A stretch of DNA of 64,000 nucleotides from an uncultured Olsenella sp. (GTDB taxonomy: Bacteria > Actinomycetota > Coriobacteriia > Coriobacteriales > Atopobiaceae): positions 1-64,000 of the forward strand of contig CAKUIF010000005.1 in NCBI GenBank assembly GCA_934660915.1, read 5' to 3'. Both the position numbers and the translations under genes were made by a program. Numbering within the stretch: the first letter of the stretch is position 1; every line of letters starts with the position of its first letter. Under the pieces are notes generated by a model. It was given only the letters and a program-made list of their open reading frames with translations, searched no databases and had not been told where the DNA came from. Shown in pieces: positions 7,751 through 15,854 of this stretch.

Positions 7751-8914
7751 ATGCGCCACATCAAGACGATCGACGACATCACCAAGGACGGCAAGGTAGA
7801 GTTCGGCGAGGGGTATGACTTCGTGTCCGACGCCGCCGACGCCGACGCCATCCTCATGCGATCGACCGACCTGCACGGCTACGAGCTTCCCGGATCCATC
7901 CGCGCCATCGCCCGCTGCGGCGCCGGCGTGAACAACATCCCCGTTGAAGAGTACGCAAAGAAGGGCGTCGTCGTCTTCAACTCCCCGGGCGCGAACTCCA
8001 ACGCCGTCAAGGAAATCGTCATCGCCATGCTCATCCTCTCGTCGCGCGGCGTCGTGCAGTCCATGGACTGGGTGCGCGCCCACGCCGACGACCCCAACAT
8101 CCTCGTCAACGCCGAGAAGGCAAAGAAGGCCTTCGTCGGCCACGAGCTCAAGGGCAAGCGCATCGGCGTCGTGGGCCTGGGCAACGTCGGCTCCAAGGTC
8201 GCCAACGCCTGCGTCGACCTCGGCATGGACGTCTACGGCTACGACCCCTTCATCTCGGTCGAGCACGCCTGGGTGCTCTCCCGCGACGTCCAGCGCGTGG
8301 GCACGCTCGAGGACCTCTGCCGCAACTGCGACTACCTCACGCTCCACGTGCCGTCCAAGTCCGACACCGTCGGCATGATCGGCGCCGACCAGCTCGGCCT
8401 GCTCAAGCCGGGCGCGGTCCTGATCAACTATGCCCGCGAGACGATCATCGACGAGGACGCCGTCGACGCGGCGCTGCGCGGCGGGCGCCTCGCGTGGTTC
8501 TCCTGCGACTTCGCCACGCCCAAGACGGTGAAGATGCCCAACACCTTCATCACCACGCACTCCGGCGCCGGCACCGGCGAGGCTGAGGCAAACTGTGCCG
8601 ACATGGCCATCTCTGAGCTCAAGGACTACCTGGAGAACGGCAACATCGTCCACTCCGTCAACTACCCCGCCTGCTCCATGGGCAAGGCCCGCGCCGCGAG
8701 CCGCATCGCCTGCCTGCACGCCAACGTGCCCAACATGATCGGCCAGATCACGGCCATCCTCGCGCACGATAACGCCAACGTCCAGCGCATGGTCAACGAG
8801 TCCGCCGGCGAGAACGCCTACACCATGTTCGACACCGACGAGCACTTGGACGACGCGACCATCGAGGCCTTGAAGCAGATCCCCGCCGTCTATCGCGTCC
8901 GCGTGATCAAGTAA
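7751..8914 (+). CDS. serA: D-3-phosphoglycerate dehydrogenase-like NAD-dependent 2-hydroxyacid dehydrogenase with ACT domain
   Basis: A 387-residue cytosolic dehydrogenase. The substrate domain is split around a Rossmann fold with GVVGLGNVGSKVAN near residue 140. The conserved catalytic Arg (NYARE), Glu and His (TTHSGAG) follow in order, and an ACT regulatory domain occupies about 310-387. The family oxidises 3-phosphoglycerate in serine synthesis. The short SerA form is common in anaerobes. The start at 7751 is chosen over 7727 because AGGAGTGAGC precedes it. A shared terminator stands between it and the convergent guanine deaminase. Confidence 0.82.
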   Translation: MRHIKTIDDITKDGKVEFGEGYDFVSDAADADAILMRSTDLHGYELPGSIRAIARCGAGVNNIPVEEYAKKGVVVFNSPGANSNAVKEIVIAMLILSSRGVVQSMDWVRAHADDPNILVNAEKAKKAFVGHELKGKRIGVVGLGNVGSKVANACVDLGMDVYGYDPFISVEHAWVLSRDVQRVGTLEDLCRNCDYLTLHVPSKSDTVGMIGADQLGLLKPGAVLINYARETIIDEDAVDAALRGGRLAWFSCDFATPKTVKMPNTFITTHSGAGTGEAEANCADMAISELKDYLENGNIVHSVNYPACSMGKARAASRIACLHANVPNMIGQITAILAHDNANVQRMVNESAGENAYTMFDTDEHLDDATIEALKQIPAVYRVRVIK

Positions 8915-8972
8915 CGGCCTCAGGCCCTAAGCGGCCTCGGCCGCCTCGCCCTTCTTTTCAAAGAAGCCCGAA

Positions 8973-9012
8973 AGCAAGCCCCCGTCGCGCATACGCGTGG
9001 CGGGGGCTTGCT
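8973..9012. terminator. Bidirectional terminator between serA and guaD
   Basis: A 12-bp stem, AGCAAGCCCCCG (8973-8984) with its complement at 9001-9012, has a second small stem inside the loop. It lies 58 bp past the serA stop in a convergent gap. Confidence 0.7.
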
Positions 9013-9048
9013 GGGAGGGCGTTATGTGAGCGGGCAGGGGAGCGCAAA

Positions 9049-9090
9049 CCCGGGCAAGAAGGGCGAGGGGAGGGCGCCTTCCTGCCCGGG
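9049..9090 (-). terminator. Terminator hairpin downstream of guanine deaminase
   Basis: Left arm 9049-9064 starts CCCGGGCA and includes AAGAAGG. Right arm 9075-9090 ends TGCCCGGG. Two mismatches lie within 16 positions. It lies 30 bp beyond the guaD stop on the minus strand and is followed there by TTT. Confidence 0.55.
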
Positions 9091-9121
9091 CCGGGCCTCC
9101 GTCCCGGGAGCGCTTCTGGCC

Positions 9122-10408
9122 TTAGGCCAGACTCACCTCGCGGCCGGAGACGAACTTGCGCGCGATGCGCCCGCCCTCCTCGGCGAGGTAGACGTAGCGC
9201 TCGACGCGCTCCCACACGTCGAGGTCGCGCGGGGTGCGGATAGCCGAGTCGTCGAGCACGAGCGCGTCGAACTCGTAGCCTGCCGCAAGCGAGCCGACGC
9301 GGCCGAAGAACGAGCCGCCGCCTGCGGTGGCGAGCCACAGGGCCTCCTGCGTCGTCAGCGGGGCGAGCCCCTCGTCGACGAGGCGCCAGCGCAGCTTCGA
9401 GACGGCCACGGCGTCGGCCATGCAGCGGAACATGGATAGGTTCGCGCCGCCCGCGACGTCGGTGCCGAGCCCCACGTTCATGCCGAGGTCGAGGTAACGG
9501 CGCACGGGCGCGATGCCGCTCGAGAGCTGGGCGTTTGACTGCGGGCAGTGGGCAACGTAGGTGCCCGTGCGGCGCAGAAGCTCGGTCTCGGTCTCGTCGG
9601 AATAGATGCAGTGCGCCATGACGGTGCGCTCGCCGAGCATGCCGAAGTGGTCGTACGCGTCGCCGTAGCAGGTCGACCAGGGGCAGAGCTCCTTGACCCA
9701 GCCGCACTCGGAGGGATTCTCGGAGAGGTGGCTCTGGACGGGCAGGTTGAACTCGTCGCGGATGGATGCAAGCTCGGCCATGAGCTCGTCGGTGACGCTC
9801 GGCGTGAAGCGCGGGGTGACGATGGGCGCCGTGTGGTCATAGCGGCCGGCGACGTCGGCGAGCCAGCGGCGGGTGTCGGCCGCGGACTGAGTGGTTTCCT
9901 CCTCGAGGTTCTCGCCGCCGTTGCGGTCCATGTTCACCTTGCCCACGTAGGTGGAGACGCCGGTGGCCTCGAGCTTGTCCATGAGGAGCTCCGTGGCCTC
10001 GATGTGCAGCGTGCCAAAGACGACGGCGCGCGTGGTGGCGCTGCGGCGCAAATCATCGGCAAAGATGTCGTAGGCGCGGCCGGCGTAGTTGAGGTCGGCG
10101 TAGTGGGCCTCCTCGGGGAAGGTGTGGGTGTTCAGCCAATCGAGCAGCTCGAGGTCCATGCCGAGGCCGCGGAAGGCGTACTGCGGGGCGTGGATGTGGA
10201 TGTCGCTCATGCCGGGGATGATCAGGTTGTCGCCGCAGTCGATGAGGGGAAGGGCGGCATAGGCCTCGGGGAGCTCGTCGTACACGCCGGCCGAGACGCC
10301 GTCGACGCACACGGCGTATCCGTTGGGCGTGCAGGAGACCTCCTGCGGGGTGGTGTTGTAGCAAACGTTGCCCTTAAGGACGAACGACTTGGTCTCATTG
10401 GTTTCCAT
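9122..10408 (-). CDS. guaD: Guanine deaminase (amidohydrolase)
   Basis: A 428-residue zinc amidohydrolase that deaminates guanine to xanthine. The metal-binding HIH at residues 71-73 sits in the guanine-deaminase signature SDIHIHAPQY, followed by FRG. Other metal or catalytic residues are visible in QSHLSE, MAHCIYSD and GLGTDVAGG. Length is typical of GuaD (about 430-440). It begins 18 bp after the stop of the purine permease on the same strand, with an AAAGGAG ribosome site in the gap. The two form a uptake-and-deamination operon feeding xanthine to the downstream purine block. Confidence 0.92.
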   Translation of the reverse strand: METNETKSFVLKGNVCYNTTPQEVSCTPNGYAVCVDGVSAGVYDELPEAYAALPLIDCGDNLIIPGMSDIHIHAPQYAFRGLGMDLELLDWLNTHTFPEEAHYADLNYAGRAYDIFADDLRRSATTRAVVFGTLHIEATELLMDKLEATGVSTYVGKVNMDRNGGENLEEETTQSAADTRRWLADVAGRYDHTAPIVTPRFTPSVTDELMAELASIRDEFNLPVQSHLSENPSECGWVKELCPWSTCYGDAYDHFGMLGERTVMAHCIYSDETETELLRRTGTYVAHCPQSNAQLSSGIAPVRRYLDLGMNVGLGTDVAGGANLSMFRCMADAVAVSKLRWRLVDEGLAPLTTQEALWLATAGGGSFFGRVGSLAAGYEFDALVLDDSAIRTPRDLDVWERVERYVYLAEEGGRIARKFVSGREVSLA

Positions 10409-10426
10409 GGCTCTGCTCCTTTCCGG

Positions 10427-11803
10427 CTAGATGAGGATGTACTTGACGATGAACACGACGGCGAGCACGTACATCATGGGGCTGATCTTCTTCGCGTCGC
10501 CCGCGAGCAGGTTGATCACCACATAGGAAATGATGCCCAAAGAGATGCCCTCGACAATGCTGTAGCAAAACGGCATGCCCACGAAGCAGAGGAACGCGGG
10601 GATGGACTCGGTGGGGTCGCCGAAGTCGATGCTCAGAACCGAGCTCGCCATGAGGGAGCCCACGATGACGAGCGCGGGCGCCGTCGCAAAGGAGGGGATG
10701 GCGAGGAAGAACGGCGAGAGGAACATCGAGAGCAGGAACAGCACGCCCGTGGTGAGGCCCATGAGTCCCGTGCGGCCTCCCTCGGCGATGCCGGCGGCGC
10801 ACTCGACCGAGCAGCAGGTGGCGGAGTTGCCGAGCGCACCGGCGATCATCGTAGCCACCGACTCGGCGCCCATGGCGCGGCCGACGCCGGGCATGTTGCC
10901 GTCCTCGTCGAGGAGCTCGGCCTTGGCGCCCAGGCCGATGAGCGAGCCCACGGTGTCAAAGAGGCTCGTGAGCAGGAAGGCGAAGGCGACCACGATGAAG
11001 CCGAGGTCAGCGATGCGCGAGAAGTCCATCTTCATGAACGTCGGGGCAAGCGAGGGGATGGCCAGGCCGTTCGAGAAGTCGGGAAGCAGGCTCATGTAGC
11101 CGGCGGCGGGGTCGGGAACGTAGATGCCGCTAAGCTCGCAGACGATGCCGAGCACCCAGGTGATGATGATGCCGACGAGGATGTTGCCCTTGACGTTGCG
11201 GGCCATGAGCACGCCCGTGATCAGCAGGCCGACGACGAACAACACAACGCTGATGCCGGCGGTGTTGAAGGTGCCGTCCGCCAAGCTTCCCGAGAACGAG
11301 AAGATCGAGACGAGTGTCGCGGGGCTGCTTACCACGAGGCCGGAGTTCTTGAGGCCGATGATCGTGATGAAGAGGCCGATGCCCGTGCTGATGGCGTACT
11401 TGAGGTTCAGGGGGATCGCCTCGAAGATCTTGTCCCGCAGGCTCGTGAGCGAGATGAGCGCGAACACGACGCCCTCGACGAAGATGGCCGCCAGCGCGAC
11501 CTCCCAGCTGTAGCCCATGCCCAAGACCACGGTATAGGCGAAGTAGGCGTTGAGGCCCATGCTCGGCACGAGCACGAACGGGTAGTTGGTAAGAAGTGCC
11601 ATAACGAGCGTGCCGAGGAAGCACACGAGGGCCGTGGCGGTAAACACGGCGCCGGCGTCCATGCCGGTCGCGCTCATGACGGAGGGGTTCACGGCCAGGA
11701 CGTACGCCGCCGTGACGAAGGTGGTGAGTCCTGCGAGCACCTCGGTCTTTACCGTGGTGCCGTGCTTCTTGAGGTGGAACAGCCTGTCGAGCTTCTCTTC
11801 CAT
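10427..11803 (-). CDS. NCS2 family purine permease, AzgA/GhxP-like (guanine/hypoxanthine)
   Basis: A 458-residue inner-membrane symporter with about 12-14 hydrophobic segments. The N-terminal EEKLDRLFHLKKHGT-type lead and VNPSVMSATGMD are AzgA-branch hallmarks, as is the later SLIGLGAKAELLDEDG. This branch carries adenine, guanine or hypoxanthine. Pairing with guanine deaminase favours guanine or hypoxanthine. The start at 11803 follows GGGAGA; an upstream extension in the frame (to 12013) has no family similarity and overlaps a structured leader. Confidence 0.88.
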   Translation of the reverse strand: MEEKLDRLFHLKKHGTTVKTEVLAGLTTFVTAAYVLAVNPSVMSATGMDAGAVFTATALVCFLGTLVMALLTNYPFVLVPSMGLNAYFAYTVVLGMGYSWEVALAAIFVEGVVFALISLTSLRDKIFEAIPLNLKYAISTGIGLFITIIGLKNSGLVVSSPATLVSIFSFSGSLADGTFNTAGISVVLFVVGLLITGVLMARNVKGNILVGIIITWVLGIVCELSGIYVPDPAAGYMSLLPDFSNGLAIPSLAPTFMKMDFSRIADLGFIVVAFAFLLTSLFDTVGSLIGLGAKAELLDEDGNMPGVGRAMGAESVATMIAGALGNSATCCSVECAAGIAEGGRTGLMGLTTGVLFLLSMFLSPFFLAIPSFATAPALVIVGSLMASSVLSIDFGDPTESIPAFLCFVGMPFCYSIVEGISLGIISYVVINLLAGDAKKISPMMYVLAVVFIVKYILI

Positions 11804-12105
11804 AGATGTCTCCCTTAAGACCGCTGCGGGCCCATCGCCCACATGCCGAGCGGGCATCGCGCCCGCGATGTGCCGCAGAGTCGCTGCGGCTTCAGCCCCG
11901 GCACCGCGACGGTAGGGCGTCCCGTACGGAAACAAACGCCGCCGTTGTGTTTTAGCGTGCCGTTGGTCACGGGTCGGCCCAGGTCCCTCGCGAAAGGAGG
12001 GGCCGGCCCGCATCGGGTGAGACGATTATTATTTATTACTATTACTAATAATAAATTCTTACTTTGAATGGTCGATTCGATTCCGCGAGCGGTATCCAGG
12101 CGTCT
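11804..12105 (-). promoter_or_regulatory. 302-bp leader/promoter region of the purine permease-guaD operon
   Basis: Read on the minus strand, the region begins with a very AT-rich block (12022-12060), the probable promoter. A GC-rich hairpin follows (arms 11971-11980 and 12000-12009). Then comes a sequence that can fold as a small three-way junction (outer stem 11870-11875 with 11899-11904, two inner hairpins) before the permease ribosome site. It does not match the purine riboswitch core that I know. Attenuation is possible but unproven. Confidence 0.4.
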
Positions 12106-12798
12106 TTAGCCCTGTCGGCGGACCTGCTGGAGATAGCGGTAGACGCTGGGGACGGAAACGCACAGGACGTTCGCGACCTCGGAGGCCGCGCCCTTGATGA
12201 GGAAGGTTCCCGCCTGCTCGAGCCTGCGGATGACCTCGATGCGACCTGCCTGGTCGAGCTCGCTCGCGGTCTTTCCGAGCGCGCCCAGAAGGGAGCGCAC
12301 CTGCTCCGCCACGCCGGTGTCCGCGCCGCCGATCGAGAGCGTCTCGATGCTCGACTCGCGGTACGCGGCGCGTACGGCCTCGAGGTTCGTGTCGCGGTAC
12401 TCCTCGGAGCCGCCGTGGCGGTAGGCCTCCATGAAGGCGTTGATGCTGTCCTCGAGCGTGCGGAACGGCTGCGGGTCGATGTTGACGCACAGGATGCCGA
12501 CGATCTTTCCCTCGTCGCGGATGAAGTACGAGGAGCTCTGCATCGGCCTGCCGTCCGCCGTCGTCGCTACGTAGTCGCTCACGAAGCTATCGCCGGAGTG
12601 CTCGAGCTGCTCGGCCATCTTGAGCGCGAAGTCTGTGGCGGGCGCTCCCACGGCGCGGCCCGAGACCTCGCCGTTGACGATCCTGACGACGGAGTGCTCG
12701 GGGTCCTCCAGGTCGTGCAGCACGACCTCGGTCGAGGCCCCTAGCGCGCGGCCGAGAAAGTCCACGAGCGGGACGAGCTCTTCTACCTTCTTGTTCAT
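12106..12798 (-). CDS. YheO-type PAS/HTH transcriptional regulator (first copy)
   Basis: A 230-residue regulator. The N-terminal YheO-like PAS domain (about 1-115) contains EVVLHDLEDPEHSVV and SSSYFIRDEGKIVGILCVNID. The C-terminal helix-turn-helix (about 165-228) ends SVPSVYRYLQQVRRQG. Members sense small metabolites through the PAS domain; DauR is a characterised relative. It lies upstream of the permease-guaD operon on the same strand, and a paralogue is at 13218. The likely role is control of purine uptake or degradation genes. Confidence 0.85.
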   Translation of the reverse strand: MNKKVEELVPLVDFLGRALGASTEVVLHDLEDPEHSVVRIVNGEVSGRAVGAPATDFALKMAEQLEHSGDSFVSDYVATTADGRPMQSSSYFIRDEGKIVGILCVNIDPQPFRTLEDSINAFMEAYRHGGSEEYRDTNLEAVRAAYRESSIETLSIGGADTGVAEQVRSLLGALGKTASELDQAGRIEVIRRLEQAGTFLIKGAASEVANVLCVSVPSVYRYLQQVRRQG

Positions 12799-12917
12799 GC
12801 GGGCCCTTTCTGTGCCGCGGACTTCAACCTTTTAAGTATAAGTCCGAACGCGGCCAACGTCGCATGGCGTCATGCCGACGGTACCAAGGGCTTGCGTACG
12901 ACGGGCAGACGGTTACA

Positions 12918-13012
12918 TCTCGAAGCGCGCCAGCGCGGCGTCTATCTGCCCCTCGCAGACCTTTGCGATGCGTGCCACGATCGCATGGTGCCCGAGCGCT
13001 TGTTGTGATAAT
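12918..13012 (-). pseudogene. Possible gene remnant (C-terminal tail only)
   Basis: On the minus strand a short frame ending at 12918 encodes a plausible tail, with ARIAKVCEGQ followed by IDAALARFEM and a stop. Upstream of about 13012 the frame loses protein character and runs into repeated GGCGCTGTGGCAC elements. This looks like the last 30 or so residues of a lost gene. The family is not recognised, and it could be chance. Confidence 0.3.
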
Positions 13013-13013
13013 T

Positions 13014-13086
13014 GGCGCTGTGGCACAAAATGGGCGCTTACGTTGTGAAAAACGGCGCTGTGGCACCGAAATCGTGCCACAGCGCC
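13014..13086. repeat. GGCGCTGTGGCAC repeats forming a hairpin
   Basis: A 13-bp element occurs directly at 13014-13026 and 13054-13066 and inverted at 13074-13086. The last two form a perfect stem with a 7-nt loop. This is the main content, with the remnant at 12918 and the terminator at 13138, of the 419-bp gap between the two YheO-type regulators. Confidence 0.6.
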
Positions 13087-13130
13087 CAAAAACACAACGG
13101 CCGACGGGCCCGAAGGCGGCGTCGGCAGCA

Positions 13131-13169
13131 AAACAAAGCGGGCACAGGGGTGGATGCCCCTGCGCCCGC
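13131..13169 (-). terminator. Rho-independent terminator of the second YheO-type regulator
   Basis: On the minus strand a 13-bp stem (13157-13169 with 13138-13150, one G-T pair) has a 6-nt loop. It is followed by TTTGTTTT. It lies about 50 bp downstream of the stop at 13218. Confidence 0.8.
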
Positions 13170-13217
13170 CTCCCGGTTTTCAGCCTGTGGTTCGCGCCGA
13201 CGGCGCGCACTTCTTGC

Positions 13218-13877
13218 CTAGGAGTCGTCGTCTGTGCTCATCGACTTGGCCTCGTCGAGGTAGCTGTAGAGCGTGTACTTCGAGATACCGAAGTACTTGC
13301 ACACCTTCGGCCCGCTCTTGGTGATGAGGAAGGCGCCTGCGTCGTTGAGGTAGCGGATGGCGCGGACCTTGTCGTCCTTGGTCATGAGCGAGACGGGCGT
13401 GCCCACGAGCTCGACCGACTGCTCGAGCAGGTCGTCGAGCAAATCGGCGATGTTTCGCACGATGGGTTCGGGCTCGCTGGGCGCCGCCGGCTCCACGCCG
13501 CAGAGCCACTGGATCGTGCCCTGCGCCGCGCGCAGCATGGTGATGTCGAAGTTGATGGCAAAGATGCCGGAGATCTCGCCGTTGGAGTCGCGCAGAAAGA
13601 CGGTCGAGGACTTGAGAATCTTTCCGCTGGCGGTCTTGGTGAGGTAGGAGAGCCTGTCGGCAAGCTCGCCGGTCCCTGCGTGGAGCGCCTCGAGCACCAC
13701 GTGCGAGGGGCCGTCGCCCACCTTGCGGCCGGTCACGTGCCCGTTCTCGATCCACACGATCGAATGGTCGGGGTCCTTGACCTTGAGGTCGTGGATAACG
13801 ACCTCGCAGCCCTCGCCGAACTGCAAGGCGATGGCGTGGCCCAGGCGCTTGTAGAAGTCGAGATGGTTGTCCTGCAT
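13218..13877 (-). CDS. YheO-type PAS/HTH transcriptional regulator (second copy)
   Basis: A 219-residue paralogue of the 12106 protein. The PAS-like domain (about 5-125) has CEVVIHDLKVKDPDHSIVWI and SSTVFLRDSNGEISGIFAIN. The C-terminal helix-turn-helix (about 165-215) includes KYFGISKYTLYSYLDEAKS. It is divergent from the NCS2 permease at 14242 across a 364-bp gap holding a perfect 23-bp palindrome and TTGTTTGC motifs. It is the best candidate for local regulator of the purine block. The effector is unknown; a purine or urate is an inference. Confidence 0.87.
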   Translation of the reverse strand: MQDNHLDFYKRLGHAIALQFGEGCEVVIHDLKVKDPDHSIVWIENGHVTGRKVGDGPSHVVLEALHAGTGELADRLSYLTKTASGKILKSSTVFLRDSNGEISGIFAINFDITMLRAAQGTIQWLCGVEPAAPSEPEPIVRNIADLLDDLLEQSVELVGTPVSLMTKDDKVRAIRYLNDAGAFLITKSGPKVCKYFGISKYTLYSYLDEAKSMSTDDDS

Positions 13878-13975
13878 GCGAAATACTCCGTCGAATCTTT
13901 GGGTGGTCGGGTGCTGGTATGTACCTCTGCTGGTAGCTTGCGAAATTTTACATCACGAATAGAACGATGTGAAAC

Positions 13976-13998
13976 ACCTAACAAACAGTTTGTTAGGT
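13976..13998. promoter_or_regulatory. Perfect 23-bp palindromic operator candidate
   Basis: An 11-bp arm, ACCTAACAAAC, is repeated as its exact reverse complement around one central base. It sits 99 bp upstream of the regulator start at 13877 and 244 bp upstream of the permease start at 14242, so it can serve either. It is the most symmetric non-repeat element in this gap. Confidence 0.6.
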
Positions 13999-14241
13999 AG
14001 TCGTAACAAGGAAGCGCACGAACGGCTTGACGTTTGCCGCCGACAACTACCGTTTACCGATTTGCAAACAGGGGGTAACTTGCCCTTCTTGCGTCATAAA
14101 CCTGCAGATATAACAATTAGTTTGTGCTAAAAACAGATTGTTTGCAGCACTTCGCGCTTGGCGAAACTTACTCGCGCGCTCTTGCGTACGCGTGCAGAAT
14201 CTGTAGGCAACACGTGAAGTTTACGAGAGGGGAAACACACG
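13999..14241 (+). promoter_or_regulatory. Permease upstream region with TTGTTTGC motifs
   Basis: This part of the 364-bp divergent gap is AT-richer than its surroundings. It carries TTTGCAAACA at 14061-14070 and ATTGTTTGCA at 14137-14146. Near copies stand upstream of ygeX (ATTGTTTGCC, 37864-37873) and of the ABC operon (GTTGTTTGCA, 23992-24001). A shared regulator of the purine block is an inference from these copies. Confidence 0.45.
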
Positions 14242-15783
14242 ATGTCTCAGACTGAGGAGTCAATCGGCTCACCGAAGCTTTTCCAGCGTGATGGCGTTCC
14301 GCCCATCAAAGACCTTCTGCCGACGTCATTGCAGCACGTTCTCGCGTGCTTCGCGGGCGCCATCGCACCGGCGATGATGATCGCCTCCACCTGTAACTTC
14401 ACCCCCGAGCAGGAGCAGGCCATCATCCAGGTCGCGCTTATCCTCACGGCCCTCGACACGCTGCTCCAGCAGTTCCCGATCTTCGGGCGCATCGGCTCCA
14501 ACCTGCCCATCATCACCGGCGTCTCGTTCGCCTTCCTGCCCGCGTTCCAGGCTATCGGCTTCGAGTTCGGCTTCGGCACGCTGCTCGGCGCCGAGCTCGT
14601 CGGCGGCGTGGTCGCCATCCTGTTCGGCCTGTTCTTCAAGAACGTCCGCAAGCTCTTCCCGCCGCTGGTCACCGGTACCGTCATCTTCACCATCGGCGTT
14701 TCTCTGTACCCGACGGCCATCAAGTACATGGCCGGCGGCGCCGGCTCGCCGATCTTCGGCTCCTTCCAGAGCTGGTTCGTGGGCCTGATCACCTTCGCCA
14801 TCGTGTTCGGCCTGTCGAACTTCGGCAAGGGCGTCATCAAGCTCGGCGCGATCTTCTTCGGCATGATCGCCGGCTGCCTGATCTCCATCCCGCTCGGGAT
14901 GATCGACCCCTCCGGCATCGCCGACGCCGCCTGGTTCGCCCTCCCGCAGCCCATACCCTTCAAGATCGAGTTCAACGGAGCCGCGTGCCTGACCATCGCC
15001 GTCGTCTACATCATGGCCAACGTCCAGCTCATCGGCGACCTCTCGGCCGCCACGCTCGGCGCGCTCGACCGCCTGCCCGAGGAGAAGGAGCTCTCCGGCG
15101 CCATCATGGCCCAGGGCACCGTCTCGATCGTCTCGTCCTTCTTCGGCGGCATGCCCACCTCGGCCTTCGGCCAGAACGTCGGCATCATCGTCTCGAACAA
15201 GGTCGTCAACCGCTGGGTCTTCGCCTTCGCGGCCGCCATCTTCGCCGTCGCCGGCTTTGTGCCCAAGGTCGCCGGCGTGCTCACTATGATCCCGCAGCCC
15301 GTCATCGGCGGCGCGACGATCTCGGTCTTCGGCACCATTACCCTGAACGGCATCCGCATGCTGGTCCGCGACGGCCTCACCCCGCGCTCCTGCACCGTCT
15401 TCGGCGTCTCGGTCGCATTCGGCCTCGGCATCGCCCAGGTCTCCGGTTGCCTGTCCGGCGCCGGCATGCCCGACTGGGTGTCCACCATCTTCGCCACCTC
15501 GGCCATCACGCCCTGCGCCATCATGGCCATCATCCTTAACAACGTACTGCCCCCGGAGGAGGTCCCCATGCCCTCCGACACCAACGGCCCCAACGACCTG
15601 CGCGTCGAGGCGGCCGCCGCGGTCGACGCCCAGGACGTCGACGTCGACACCCTCGAGGTCGTCTCCCGCGACGGCGAGGAGATCGGCGAGGTCGGCGTCA
15701 TGTTCGACGCGGCCGAGCGCATGGCCACCTACGAGGACAAAAACACCGATGGCGGCGCTGACGGCGCATCGGTGAAGAAGTAG
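14242..15783 (+). CDS. NCS2 family nucleobase permease (urate/xanthine type)
   Basis: A 513-residue inner-membrane symporter. About 12-14 hydrophobic segments span residues 25-435. NCS2 signatures include the FGMIAGCL region and the SFFGGMPTSAFGQNVGII stretch around residue 295-312, where the conserved QN-Gly motif of the xanthine/urate subgroup sits. The acidic C-terminal tail (about 440-513) is unusually long. The E. coli relatives are XanQ/XanP and the urate carrier UacT. Position at the head of the ssnA-ygfK-xdhD series favours urate or xanthine. The start follows GAGAGGGG. Confidence 0.88.
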   Translation: MSQTEESIGSPKLFQRDGVPPIKDLLPTSLQHVLACFAGAIAPAMMIASTCNFTPEQEQAIIQVALILTALDTLLQQFPIFGRIGSNLPIITGVSFAFLPAFQAIGFEFGFGTLLGAELVGGVVAILFGLFFKNVRKLFPPLVTGTVIFTIGVSLYPTAIKYMAGGAGSPIFGSFQSWFVGLITFAIVFGLSNFGKGVIKLGAIFFGMIAGCLISIPLGMIDPSGIADAAWFALPQPIPFKIEFNGAACLTIAVVYIMANVQLIGDLSAATLGALDRLPEEKELSGAIMAQGTVSIVSSFFGGMPTSAFGQNVGIIVSNKVVNRWVFAFAAAIFAVAGFVPKVAGVLTMIPQPVIGGATISVFGTITLNGIRMLVRDGLTPRSCTVFGVSVAFGLGIAQVSGCLSGAGMPDWVSTIFATSAITPCAIMAIILNNVLPPEEVPMPSDTNGPNDLRVEAAAAVDAQDVDVDTLEVVSRDGEEIGEVGVMFDAAERMATYEDKNTDGGADGASVKK

Positions 15784-15854
15784 CAAGAAGTACGGGAACA
15801 CTAAACCGTAAGAGGTGTCGCGGCCGGGTCCGCGACCGCAGGAGAGGAGACTCA

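Noticed and set aside
11804..12060. Known purine riboswitch before the guanine permease
   Set aside because: The three-way junction lacks the conserved loop and junction bases of that class and its inner stems are too short.
12864..14000. 378-codon plus-strand frame across the second YheO-type regulator
   Set aside because: It is antisense to a recognisable regulator and runs through a terminator and repeats.
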